Below, piece by piece: positions 44,123 to 52,844 of a stretch of 64,000 bases of DNA. The DNA comes from Deltaproteobacteria bacterium (GTDB taxonomy: Bacteria > Myxococcota_A > Polyangia > Polyangiales > Ga0077539), in NCBI GenBank assembly GCA_016218725.1, contig JACRDB010000085.1, positions 1-64,000 of the forward strand, written 5' to 3'. Each line of letters starts with the position of its first letter. Position 1 is the stretch's first letter. Position numbers and translations under genes: made by a program. The notes under the pieces were generated by a model, which searched no databases, was not told the origin of the DNA, and saw nothing but the letters and a program-made list of their open reading frames with translations.

Positions 44123-46051
44123 CTAGCCGCCGGACTCGTCCAGTCGGCGCACGCCTTCCAGGAGCAGGGCCTCGACGGGGACCTGGATGACCCTGGAGCC
44201 GGGCTTGAAGCCAGGGTCCAGGGAGAAGTCTCCTTCGGCCACATGGAGCATGGCGAAGAAGGCCTCGGTGCCGCGGGCCGAGCCCCACATAGCGTTCACG
44301 ACCTGGCCCTCGACGAAGTGGATCTCGCCGGCCTCGGTGCCGCTCCGGATCTTGAGCCCGCCGCTCTTTCTGCCCTGGGCGAGCACCTGGACGATGTCCG
44401 TCAGGGCCATCTCCCCGAGGGAGCCCGCCACGCCGCGGGAGACGCTCGCGGGGGCGAGCTTCAGGCTCTTCTGGAGCTTGGCCTCCAGCACGGGGTTGGG
44501 CAGGGGTTTGTTGAGGTAGTCCGTGGCCCCGAGCTTGTACGCGCGCTCCACGGTGTCCTTGGTGCCGTCGTGGGTGAGGTAGAGCCAGGGCACCTCCTTG
44601 CCCCAGGGCTGCGAGCGCACGTGGGCCAGGAGCTCCAGGCCGCTGGCGCCGTCCAGGTCCGTCTCGCAGAGGCACGCGTCCACCCCGCCGCGCTCCAGCA
44701 CCGCGAGGGCCTCGTCGCTGGTGCGCACGGCGCGGACGTCGTAGCCGTGCTCGATGAGGAAGAGCTCGACCACCGTGCCCTCCTCGGCGTCGGGCTCTAC
44801 GACCACAAGCACCGGGCGGTCGGCCAGGAGCCTCGCCCGGACGCCTTCGCCGGTGACCGTGTGGCGCACCAGGTCGATGAGGTTCCCGTCGAAGATCGTG
44901 CCCTTGTACCGGTCCAGCACGTCGCACGCCTCCGTGGGCTGGAGGTTGCGCCGGAAGGGGTTGCGCGCGTTCTGTGTGAGGTCCGCGTAGGTGTCCGCCA
45001 CGGCCAGGAGCCTGCCCCCGAGGGGGATGTCCTTGCCGGAGAGGCCCTCCGGGAAGCCGTAGCCGTCGAAGCGCTCGTACATGCTCCGCAGGGCCCCGAG
45101 GGTGGTGGCCCCGAGGGGCACGCTCTCAAAGAGCCGCAGGGGCATGAGATACGACTTCTGGGCCACGGTGCGGTGGCTCTCGTACTCCGCCACGTTGAGG
45201 GCCGTCAGGTGGTACACCGAGGCCTTGCCCACGTCGTGGAGGAGCCCCGCGAGGGCCAGGGCGTTGGCCTCCTCGGCGGACAGACGGATGCGCTCGGCGA
45301 GGCGCCGGAGCCACCGGGTGACCAGGGCCGAGTGCCCCCGGAGGTCCCCGCGGCCGTTCTCGATGAGGGACACCAGCACCGTGGTGGCGTCCAGGAAGTG
45401 GGCCCCGAGCTGGTAGCCGCTGCCGACGGTGCGGGCGTTGGCCTCCAGGTCCTTGTCCGAGAGCACCCGCTCCCGGGCCTTCTCCGAGGTGGGGACGCCG
45501 CCCGCGGGCTCGTGTCCGCTCCCCCGGTCGTAGAGGTCCAGGAGCGTCATGTACTGCTCCTTGCCGGACGGGTCCACGTGGGCAAAGGCGTACAGGTCGC
45601 CGCCGTAGTGCTTGTTGATGGCGGCCTTCACCGCCGCGGGGCGGGCGATGTACACCCGCACGTCCCGGGCGAGGTTCGTGGCCATCTTCACGCTCTCGAT
45701 CACCGAGGGGTCCCCGGCGTCCGGGGTCACCACCGACAGCGTCCCGCTCAGGGGCTCGAACAGAATGGGGAAGAGCTGGAAGCGCTCGGCCACCTTGCGA
45801 GGGACCATCTCCAGGAGCGAGCGGTCGACCTCGACCCGCGCGAGCTTCTGCGTCGCCACGAAGCGCGTGCGGTAGAGCCTTGCGAGGTATTTCAACAAAT
45901 CCGCCTCGCTCATCACCCCAAGGTCCACCAGGGCGTCCTCGACGCGGGTGGAGCTGCCTTGGGCGCGGTGCACCACGGACTCAAACTGCTCGGGCGTGAT
46001 CACGCGTTCGCGGAGGAGGAGGTCCGCGAGCTGGGTCGAGGGCGCGCTCAT
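44123..46051 (-). CDS. MshEN - HD-GYP - receiver - PATAN multidomain signalling protein
   Basis: A 642-residue cytoplasmic protein. Order: MshEN-like N-terminal domain (LADLLLRERVITPEQFESVV..., about 1-150), HD-GYP-like domain with HDVGK (H272-D273), receiver domain (about 415-535, DACLCETDLDGASG), and DUF4388/PATAN domain (about 545-640, SLGEMALTDIVQVLAQGRKSG). The second HD-GYP motif is altered: MYERFDGYGFPEG replaces HHExxDGxGYPxG, losing the two His and changing GYP to GFP. It may be a c-di-GMP effector or inactive phosphodiesterase rather than an active one. MshEN often binds c-di-GMP. ATG 46051 is divergent from the CapA gene. Confidence 0.9.
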   Translation of the reverse strand: MSAPSTQLADLLLRERVITPEQFESVVHRAQGSSTRVEDALVDLGVMSEADLLKYLARLYRTRFVATQKLARVEVDRSLLEMVPRKVAERFQLFPILFEPLSGTLSVVTPDAGDPSVIESVKMATNLARDVRVYIARPAAVKAAINKHYGGDLYAFAHVDPSGKEQYMTLLDLYDRGSGHEPAGGVPTSEKARERVLSDKDLEANARTVGSGYQLGAHFLDATTVLVSLIENGRGDLRGHSALVTRWLRRLAERIRLSAEEANALALAGLLHDVGKASVYHLTALNVAEYESHRTVAQKSYLMPLRLFESVPLGATTLGALRSMYERFDGYGFPEGLSGKDIPLGGRLLAVADTYADLTQNARNPFRRNLQPTEACDVLDRYKGTIFDGNLIDLVRHTVTGEGVRARLLADRPVLVVVEPDAEEGTVVELFLIEHGYDVRAVRTSDEALAVLERGGVDACLCETDLDGASGLELLAHVRSQPWGKEVPWLYLTHDGTKDTVERAYKLGATDYLNKPLPNPVLEAKLQKSLKLAPASVSRGVAGSLGEMALTDIVQVLAQGRKSGGLKIRSGTEAGEIHFVEGQVVNAMWGSARGTEAFFAMLHVAEGDFSLDPGFKPGSRVIQVPVEALLLEGVRRLDESGG

Positions 46052-46140
46052 GGTCCCCTGGAATCGTGCGCGGATAGCCCCGCAGCGTCAACGACCTCCT
46101 TGCGCCCTGCGCAGAATTCCGTGCTCAGGCGCCCCGGTGC

Positions 46141-46146
46141 TACCCT
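46141..46146 (+). promoter_or_regulatory. Candidate extended -10 box (TGC-TACCCT)
   Basis: GGTGCTACCCT (46136-46146) lies 11 bases before the ATG of the CapA-like gene, giving a leader of about five bases. The -35 region is poor. Confidence 0.35.
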
Positions 46147-46157
46147 CCGGGCGTCCC

Positions 46158-47180
46158 ATGCGGAAGCGCTCCATCGTCACCGGCCTCCTCGGGGCCCTGG
46201 CGCCCCTGGCGGCCTGGGCCGACCCACCGGTGCGCCTGGCGGCCGTGGGGGACCTGGCCTTCGTGAACCCGGTCTCCGACGAGCTCCTCCGTGGGACCGA
46301 CCCCTTCCGGGCCGTGCGCGCCGAGCTGGTGGGCGCCGACCTCACCTTCGGCAACCTGGAGTGCGTGCTGTCCGAGCGGCGGCCCCCGCCCTACGAGGGC
46401 CACGAGCGCCCCGGGGTGCTCCTGCGGGGACCGTGCGCCGCGGGGGAGACCTTGCGGGCCGCGGGCTTCGACGTGGTGAGCCTGGCCAACAACCACGCCT
46501 ATGACCTCGGGGGCCTCGGGGCCGCGGAGTCCCGGGGGTGCGTCCTCGGGGCCGGGGTGGCCGTGGTCGGCGGCGGCCAGGGCCGGGCCGAGGCCCGGGC
46601 CCCCTGGGTCACCACCGTGCGGGGGACCCGGGTGGGCGTGCTGGCCTTTACCTTTGACACCAACCGCTATGCCCATGGAACCTTCCGGGTGTCGCGCCTG
46701 GACGACGACGCCGCTGGCGCCGTGCGCGCCCTGCGCCCGCAGGTGGACGTGCTCCTGGTGAGCGTCCACTGGGGGACCGAGTTCGTCCACCAGCCCAACC
46801 CCTACCAGCGGGCCTTCGCGCGGACCCTGGTGGACGCCGGGGCCGACGCGATCCTCGGGCATCACCCCCACGTGCTCCAGGGCGTGGAGCTGGTGCGCGG
46901 TAGACCGGTGTTCTACTCCCTGGGGAACTTCCTCTTTGGCCCCGAGCCCGGGCCCCGAGGCTGGTCCGCGGTGCTCTCGCTGGACCTGGACCGCACCCGG
47001 GGCGTGACCGCCGCGAGGCTCCTCCCGGTGAGGCTCCTGGGCCACGACGGGGTGCCCACGCCCGCCCCGGGCCCCGAGGGGGACCCGCTCAGGGCGGTGC
47101 TCACCAGCGCCAGCAGCGCGCTGGGGACGAGGTTTACAAACGCCTCCGGGGTGTTGGAGCTGCTGTTGCCACAGCGGTAA
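46158..47180 (+). CDS. CapA/PgsA-like metallophosphatase (PGA_cap family)
   Basis: A 340-residue exported protein with signal peptide MRKRSIVTGLLGALAPLAAWA. The PGA_cap domain has the calcineurin-like pattern GDLAF...NLECV, SLANNHAYDLG, VHWGTEF, and GHHPHVLQG. Members are linked to poly-gamma-glutamate or exopolysaccharide capsule production, although many act as phosphatases. No other capsule gene is nearby. ATG 46158 is supported by the signal peptide. The gene is divergent from the HD-GYP gene and convergent with the nucleotidyltransferase gene, with six bases between the stops. Confidence 0.88.
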   Translation: MRKRSIVTGLLGALAPLAAWADPPVRLAAVGDLAFVNPVSDELLRGTDPFRAVRAELVGADLTFGNLECVLSERRPPPYEGHERPGVLLRGPCAAGETLRAAGFDVVSLANNHAYDLGGLGAAESRGCVLGAGVAVVGGGQGRAEARAPWVTTVRGTRVGVLAFTFDTNRYAHGTFRVSRLDDDAAGAVRALRPQVDVLLVSVHWGTEFVHQPNPYQRAFARTLVDAGADAILGHHPHVLQGVELVRGRPVFYSLGNFLFGPEPGPRGWSAVLSLDLDRTRGVTAARLLPVRLLGHDGVPTPAPGPEGDPLRAVLTSASSALGTRFTNASGVLELLLPQR

Positions 47181-47186
47181 CGGCGG

Positions 47187-48269
47187 TCACAGCCGCCCGG
47201 CCAGGGCGTCCTCCAGGAGCCCCGCGCAGAGCTGGTCCAGGGCGTGGCGGTCCGGCGCCCAGGGGAGGGGAGAGGCCTTCTCCAGCGCCTCCAGCGAGCG
47301 GTCGGCCTCGGCGGCCCAGGACACCAGGCGCTCGAAGCTCCAGGCCCCGGCGCGCACGGAGAGGAGCTCCTCGCGGTCCGGGCGCTTCACCCGCACCTCG
47401 CCCGTGGCGAGGACCTCCTGCGCCATGCGCAGGAGCCTCACCACGTGGGCGCCGAACTTGGTGTCGTAACCGTAGCGGGCCTCGAGCTCCGCGCGGCGGG
47501 CGTTGCGGCCCTTCTTCCACGCCAGGAACTGCTCCCACTCTCGCACGCGAGCGCGGTGCTCCCGCTCCCTCGCGAGGCGCTCGACGGAGCGCTCGTCGAA
47601 GCCGAGGGAGCGGGCCGCCGCGGGCCAGGGCGTGGCCTCGGCCCCCAGGCGCGCCGCGAGGGTCCGCGTGACGAGCTCCCGGACGCTCTCCTGCGCCGCG
47701 CTGTCGAGGCTCCCGAGCTCCAGGGACCAGCCCTGGACCTCCTTCTCCAGCTCGCCCAGCAGGGTCTTGAGCACCTCGGCCTGGGCGGGGTCTTCGTCGG
47801 GGAGGTGAAGCTCCGCCCGCGAGGGAGGCCCCGAGGGGGGGGCCTTGACCCAGCGATGGTGCTGCTGCAGGCGCTTGAGCTGCGCCATGGCAAAGCCCGA
47901 GAAGGTGTGCCTCGCCTTGCGCGACAGGAACAGCGCCCTGGACCCGAGGAGCCTCTCGCCCGCAGCGGTGACCCCGAGGTGATCGCCGGGGTCCGTGAAG
48001 AGCACCTCCAGCACGTTGGGGTTGCAGTCCGCGGCCAGGGCCATGAACTTCCGGAGCTCGTAGAGCACGGCGTCGGGTTCCTTGATCTCCGCCTGCTCGA
48101 AGCGCTGCGAAAAGCCCAGAAGGTACTCCCTCGGGGGGATCACCACGCCCTTCAGGTCCAGGTCGCTCTCGGGGGTGTGGGTCCCGTAGGCGTGGGAGCC
48201 GTGCTTCGTGAGGTAGATGGTCCTGGCGGGGAGCCAGGAGAGGGTGCCCTTGTAGCCCGGGATGTCCAT
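47187..48269 (-). CDS. Nucleotidyltransferase, RlaP/PF10127-like
   Basis: A 360-residue DNA-polymerase-beta-superfamily protein. The GSxxYGTxxxxSDxD motif (G24, S25, D36, D38) is complete, and a third Asp or Glu should lie further on (around AVLYELRKFM). The family (COG3541) includes RlaP, found in RNA repair operons, where it adds nucleotides or processes RNA ends; there is no RNA ligase here. A long helical insertion (about 130-250) is Arg/Glu-rich. It lies 13 bases after the GAF-ATPase gene, so co-transcription is likely but no functional link is obvious. Confidence 0.82.
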   Translation of the reverse strand: MDIPGYKGTLSWLPARTIYLTKHGSHAYGTHTPESDLDLKGVVIPPREYLLGFSQRFEQAEIKEPDAVLYELRKFMALAADCNPNVLEVLFTDPGDHLGVTAAGERLLGSRALFLSRKARHTFSGFAMAQLKRLQQHHRWVKAPPSGPPSRAELHLPDEDPAQAEVLKTLLGELEKEVQGWSLELGSLDSAAQESVRELVTRTLAARLGAEATPWPAAARSLGFDERSVERLAREREHRARVREWEQFLAWKKGRNARRAELEARYGYDTKFGAHVVRLLRMAQEVLATGEVRVKRPDREELLSVRAGAWSFERLVSWAAEADRSLEALEKASPLPWAPDRHALDQLCAGLLEDALAGRL

Positions 48270-48282
48270 GACCCCGGGGAGC

Positions 48283-50295
48283 CTACTCGATACAGGCCGC
48301 CTGCACCTGGGCCAGGTCCGTCAGGCCCTTGAGCACCTTCATCACGCCGTCCTGCATGAGGGACAGGAGCCCCTCGGCGACCATGGACGCCCGGAGCTCG
48401 TCCATGGAGGCCCGGGCGCGGATCAGGGCCTTGGTGCGGTCGTCGCCTGGGAGGAGCTCGTGGATGGCGAGGCGACCGCGGTAGCCCGTCCCCCGGCACT
48501 GGTCACACCCCACGGCCCGCTGGAGGAGCGTGCCCTCCCGGGGGAAGCGCGCGTGGAAGCCCTCGCCGAAGGCCCTCGCCAGGGCGGCCCAGGCGTCGTC
48601 GTCGGGTGCGTAGGCCTCGCGGCAGCGCCCGCAGAGGCGCTTGATGAGCCGCTGGGCCACCACGCCTCGGAGGGCGTCAGCGAAGCTCACCCGGTCGATG
48701 TTCATGTCCAGGAGGCGGGTGATGGTCTCCGGCGCGCTGTTGGCCTGGAGCGTGGAGAACACCAGGTGCCCCGTGAGGCTCGCCTCCACGGCGGTGTCCG
48801 CGGTGACGTGGTCGCGCATCTCGCCGATCATGATGGCGTCCGGGTCCTGACGGAGAAACGCCCGGAGGAGCTCCGGAAATCCGAGCCCGATGCGGGTGTT
48901 GACCTGCACCTGGCGCAGCCCCGGCTGCACGATCTCGATGGGGTCCTCGGCGGTGAGCACCTTCATGTCCGGGGTGTTGATGTGGGCCAGGGCGGCGTGC
49001 AGCGTGGTGGTCTTGCCGCTCCCCGTGGGGCCCACGGCCAGCACGATCCCGTAGGGGCTGCGCACCATCGCCCGGAAGGCCTTGAGGTTCGCCTCGGAGA
49101 GCCCCAGGTCCTCCAGCGGGACGTGCTTCCAGCTCGAGAGGATGCGCAGGACCACGTCCTCGTTCTCGCCCAGCGTGGGGATGGTGGCCACGCGGACCTC
49201 GATGGGGCCTTGCGGCCCGCGCACCCGGAAGCGCCCATCCTGGGGCTTCCTGCGCTCGGTGATGTCCAGGTCCGCGAGGATCTTGACGCGCTGCACCAGC
49301 GCCGCCCGGTGCCCCGGCGGGAGCGTGACGACCTCGGTGCAGTCGCCGTCGATGCGCATGCGAATGCGGCACGGCTCCCTCGGGCCGTTGGGCTCCACGT
49401 GCACGTCCGAGGCCCCGCGGTCGGAGGCCTCCAGCACGAGCTGCCGCACGATCCGGGCGATGGTCGCGTCGGGGCCCGTGCCCACGGGGAGCTCCTCCTC
49501 GTCGTCGTCGCGGGTGTTCTCGTAGCTGGGGTCCAGGAGCGCGACCAGGCGCTCGACGGTGATCGCGGCGATGTCGGTCTGTGTGCGCGGGGGCCTCATG
49601 GTGGAGAGAGGCAGCCTCGCGGCGGTGGGGACGGGCGCAAAGGCCCTGGCGGCCGGCGACGACGGGGGCGGCTGCGACGAGGGGTTCGCGGGAGCCTGAG
49701 GGGAAGGGGCCTGCGGGGGAGGGGCCACCGTGGGGGGCTTCTTCGGCGCGCGGAAGTGCCTGAGGAAGGCGCTGCTCAGGACCCGGGCGATCTCCTCGGC
49801 GAGGACCACGTCATTGCGCTGGAAGTCCGCCCCGTCCTTGGAGTTGACGAACTGGAGCACGCCCAGGAGCAGGTCCTCCCCCTGGAGCGGCACCGAGAGC
49901 ACCTGGCGGGTGTGGAGCCCGGCGCCCTGGTCGGGCCTTGGATCGTGGCGCAGGTCCGGGTGCAGCGTCCGGAGCTCCTCGGGGTCGCAGGCGTCCCGGA
50001 CCACCAGGGTCTCCCGCGAGAGGGCCACGTGCCCGGCGATGGTGTGGTGGTTCTTGGCGACCCGGAGGACCACCGGCTCGCCGTCCGTGCGCACCAGGGA
50101 GTAGAGCTCCTGGGCCTTGGTATCAATCGCGAAGATGGTGGCCCTCTCGGCGTCCAGGAGAGGCGGCAGGAGGTCCCGGACCCGCAGGAGGATCTCGCGT
50201 ACATTCTCCGCGGATAGGGCCGTCCGCGTGAGCTCCTCCAGGAGCATGCGGTACCTGGGGCGCGTCTCGATGGAGGGTCCGGTGGGCTCGGCCAT
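48283..50295 (-). CDS. GAF-domain GspE/PilB-type secretion ATPase
   Basis: A 670-residue protein. An N-terminal GAF domain (about 15-185) is joined by a Pro/Ala linker to a type II secretion/type IV pilus assembly ATPase. Walker A GPTGSGKTT, Asp box and Walker B-type IMIGEMRD are present, plus a CxxC-x(n)-CxxC zinc site (CGRC...CDQC) typical of PilB. The usual N1 (MshEN) domain is replaced by GAF, pointing to control by a small ligand. No pilin or secretin gene is adjacent. The ATG lies nine bases after TATGGT, between divergent starts. Confidence 0.9.
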   Translation of the reverse strand: MAEPTGPSIETRPRYRMLLEELTRTALSAENVREILLRVRDLLPPLLDAERATIFAIDTKAQELYSLVRTDGEPVVLRVAKNHHTIAGHVALSRETLVVRDACDPEELRTLHPDLRHDPRPDQGAGLHTRQVLSVPLQGEDLLLGVLQFVNSKDGADFQRNDVVLAEEIARVLSSAFLRHFRAPKKPPTVAPPPQAPSPQAPANPSSQPPPSSPAARAFAPVPTAARLPLSTMRPPRTQTDIAAITVERLVALLDPSYENTRDDDEEELPVGTGPDATIARIVRQLVLEASDRGASDVHVEPNGPREPCRIRMRIDGDCTEVVTLPPGHRAALVQRVKILADLDITERRKPQDGRFRVRGPQGPIEVRVATIPTLGENEDVVLRILSSWKHVPLEDLGLSEANLKAFRAMVRSPYGIVLAVGPTGSGKTTTLHAALAHINTPDMKVLTAEDPIEIVQPGLRQVQVNTRIGLGFPELLRAFLRQDPDAIMIGEMRDHVTADTAVEASLTGHLVFSTLQANSAPETITRLLDMNIDRVSFADALRGVVAQRLIKRLCGRCREAYAPDDDAWAALARAFGEGFHARFPREGTLLQRAVGCDQCRGTGYRGRLAIHELLPGDDRTKALIRARASMDELRASMVAEGLLSLMQDGVMKVLKGLTDLAQVQAACIE

Positions 50296-50301
50296 GGCGT
50301 G

Positions 50302-50313
50302 TCTACCATATAC
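50302..50313. promoter_or_regulatory. Shared divergent -10 region (TCTACCATATAC)
   Basis: Plus strand TACCAT (50304-50309) and, on the minus strand, TATGGT (50310-50305) overlap in 35 bases between the GAF-ATPase and the GT-C-like gene. One sequence could serve both directions. Confidence 0.35.
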
Positions 50314-50330
50314 CCGCTCCCGCCCGGAGG

Positions 50331-51899
50331 GTGGCCGTGCGATCTTCGGGCGTGTCCTCGGAGCCCGAACCGGTCCGGGAGAGCTGGTCCCTGGCGGCCC
50401 TGGCGGCGCTCACCATGGCCGCGCTGGCGGCGAGGCACCCGCGCTATTTCTACCACTGGGACGAGATCCAGCTCCAGCTCGCGGCCCGCCGGGTGGACCT
50501 CTCGTGGCACGAGCCGCACCCGCCGGGGTACCACCTCTTCGTGTTGCTTGAGCGCGCGGTAGCCCTTGTCCTGCCGCACGGAACCGCTCCCGGTCGGGCC
50601 CTTTCCACGGCCGCCGCCGGGGTCCTGGTGTGCCTCGCCGGGGCGCGGGTGTCGCCCCGCCTGGACCCCTGGTCCCGGGGGCTCTTCCGCGCGGCGTGGG
50701 CGCTCTTCTTGCTGGGCTCCCCGGTGCTCGGGACCTACGCCGTGGCGAGCCTGACGTACCTCCCGGAGGCCGCGGCCTGGGTGGCGGCGATCCTTTACGT
50801 GGGACACCCCCGGCGAGGGCTGTGGGCCTTCGGGGCGGGGCTCGCGGGGGGGCTTCGCCCCACGGTGACGCTCTGGGCGTTGGCCGCGGCGCTCGTCCAC
50901 GACCTTCGCGCGGGTCGCATTTCCTGGCGGCGGTGGCGCGTGGCGGCGGCGTCCCTTGGCGCCGGGGTGCTCCTCTGGTGGGCGCCGCTCGTGGCCGAGA
51001 GCGGAGGGCTCCGGGCGTACCTGCGCGCGACGGGTCCGGTAGCCTCGGGGCTGGTGTGGTCGCGGAGCGTCTTCGTGCTCGGTCCCTCGGTGGTCGCCGA
51101 GAGGCTCCCGGTGATGCTGTCGGAGCTCCTCGGGGGCCTGGGGCTCTGGGTGCTGCTCGCGCTCTGGGCGCTGCGCGAGCGCGCCCGACGGGTGACGCGC
51201 ACGGGCGACGCCCTCGGCGCGGGGGCCGTCCTGGCCTTCGTATTCTACCTGGCGACCATCTACGACACCGACGGGTACCTCGCGAGCCCGGTGGCCTGCC
51301 TCGGGGGGTGGGCGCTCCTGGTGGCGGCGGAAGGCGCCGCGGCGCGGTCCGTGGCGTCGTCGAGGGCCACGGCGCTGGCGGCCGTGGCGCTCGCCCTGGG
51401 CACGCTCCTGGCGCCGGGGCTCCTCGCCCCGCGCGGCTACGAGGGCCACGCCCGTTACGCCCGCCACGCGCGCTGGATGGACGCGCACCGCGCGACGCTG
51501 CGCGCGTACCCTCCGGGGTCCACGGTGCTCGTGGTCGCGCGGGAGTACCGCCACCGGGGCCTGCGGCACTACCAGTGGCACCTCCCGGAGTACGCCGCGG
51601 TGCAGCTCTGGCGGGACCCCTGGATGGCGCGCCTCACGGACCGTACGCCGTACCTCGTGACGAGGCGCGGAGCGCTGGAGGCGAGGGGCCCCGCGACCAT
51701 GGACCTCGCGACGCTGTTGGAGCAACCCCTCGCGCTCCGGTGGGTGGTGCTGACGGACGCCGAGGACGCGAGGGCCTTCGTGGACCGGTCCTGCGCGGCG
51801 TGGGGGCAACGCCGCGGGAGGCTGCTCGTGTACGCGGTCCCAGCGGGAGGCGTCGCGCAGGCGGAGGCGGGTCGGCTGCGGTGTGACGAGCCGAGGTAG
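50331..51899 (+). CDS. GT-C-like integral membrane protein
   Basis: A 522-residue protein with about ten hydrophobic helices. The first luminal loop has YHWDEIQLQLA (Asp-Glu after the first helix) and HPPGYH, the pattern of GT-C glycosyltransferases (ArnT/PMT-like), which transfer sugars from lipid carriers. The C-terminal soluble domain (about 370-522) is alpha/beta. The GTG at 50331 follows GGAGG directly; GTG 50337 is a possible alternative. No other glycosylation gene is adjacent, but the DUF218 protein gene convergent to it suggests envelope-glycan work. Substrate unknown. Confidence 0.78.
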   Translation: MAVRSSGVSSEPEPVRESWSLAALAALTMAALAARHPRYFYHWDEIQLQLAARRVDLSWHEPHPPGYHLFVLLERAVALVLPHGTAPGRALSTAAAGVLVCLAGARVSPRLDPWSRGLFRAAWALFLLGSPVLGTYAVASLTYLPEAAAWVAAILYVGHPRRGLWAFGAGLAGGLRPTVTLWALAAALVHDLRAGRISWRRWRVAAASLGAGVLLWWAPLVAESGGLRAYLRATGPVASGLVWSRSVFVLGPSVVAERLPVMLSELLGGLGLWVLLALWALRERARRVTRTGDALGAGAVLAFVFYLATIYDTDGYLASPVACLGGWALLVAAEGAAARSVASSRATALAAVALALGTLLAPGLLAPRGYEGHARYARHARWMDAHRATLRAYPPGSTVLVVAREYRHRGLRHYQWHLPEYAAVQLWRDPWMARLTDRTPYLVTRRGALEARGPATMDLATLLEQPLALRWVVLTDAEDARAFVDRSCAAWGQRRGRLLVYAVPAGGVAQAEAGRLRCDEPR

Positions 51900-51915
51900 A
51901 CACGGTGTATACCCA

Positions 51916-52812
51916 TCACCCCGCGCCGAGCGCCCACCGCAGGAGGTCCTCCGCGGTGAGGGCCAACGCCTCGCGGTGCAGCCACCACAGCGCGCGCCGC
52001 GGGTCGCTCCACGCCTCGGACGGGGCCGGCGAGCCGTAGGCGCGGAGCCCGACGCGCCGGGCGTGGTCGAGCGCCCTCGTGAGGTGGAAGGCCTCGGTGA
52101 CCACCAGGGCGGAGCGGAGCCCTCGAGCCTCCAAGACCTTCATGGCCTCCAGGAAGTTCTCCCCCGTGGACAGGCTCCGCTCTTCCATCAAAAGGGCGCT
52201 CTCGGGCACCCCCGCCTCGCGCGCGAGACGCCACGCCACCGACGCCTCCGTCGGCTCCCCTGGCCTCGCGGGCCCCCCCGTGAGCACCACGTAGCGCACC
52301 AGGCCCCGGTGCCAGAGGGCCGCGCCATGCCTCACCCTCGCGACCAGCGAGGGGAGCGCCCGGCCGCCCGGTCCCAGCGCGAAGCCGAGCACCACCGCCG
52401 CGTCCGCCGCGCGGGTGTCCTCCACGGCGGCCCCCCGGAGCACGCGCCCCAGGCACCCGAGGTACAGCCCCACGGGCACCAGCGTCAGAGCGCGCGCCAG
52501 GGACGCGCTCCCCGGGCCTGGGAGGCGGCCGCTCAGGGCGCTCGCGGCCAGGAGGGCCCCGCCGCGGGCGACCTGCCACCGCGGGAGGCACACCTTGGGC
52601 TCGTACAAGAGCATCCCGTCCAGGGCCGCCTCGAAGACCAGGGAGCATCCCACCAGCCGCAGGGCCTCGCGCCACCGCCGGCCCTCGGGCTCCGGGTGCA
52701 GCCACGCCGCGGCCGCGAGGGTCCAGGGACCGGCCAGGACGACCCGGAGCGCGCCAGGAGCGCGCTCCCGGAGGAGCTCCAGGGCGCAGAGCCAGGACAG
52801 CTCCAGGCTCAC
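51916..52812 (-). CDS. DUF218/YdcF-SanA-like membrane protein
   Basis: A 298-residue protein (GTG 52812; an in-frame GTG at 52839 is an alternative start). About three hydrophobic N-terminal helices (for example 15-40 and 95-115) precede the DUF218 domain: AAVVLGFAL, RVRHGAALWHRG, YVVLTGG, ESALLMEERSLSTGENFLEA and VVTEAFHLTRA. The family (YdcF, SanA, ElyC) works in peptidoglycan and envelope lipid-carrier processes and binds nucleotide-like ligands. It follows the receiver protein gene closely and is probably in the same operon. Confidence 0.85.
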   Translation of the reverse strand: MSLELSWLCALELLRERAPGALRVVLAGPWTLAAAAWLHPEPEGRRWREALRLVGCSLVFEAALDGMLLYEPKVCLPRWQVARGGALLAASALSGRLPGPGSASLARALTLVPVGLYLGCLGRVLRGAAVEDTRAADAAVVLGFALGPGGRALPSLVARVRHGAALWHRGLVRYVVLTGGPARPGEPTEASVAWRLAREAGVPESALLMEERSLSTGENFLEAMKVLEARGLRSALVVTEAFHLTRALDHARRVGLRAYGSPAPSEAWSDPRRALWWLHREALALTAEDLLRWALGAG

Positions 52813-52844
52813 CCACCGGAGTGCTCCGCGGCCCCGCACCCCTC

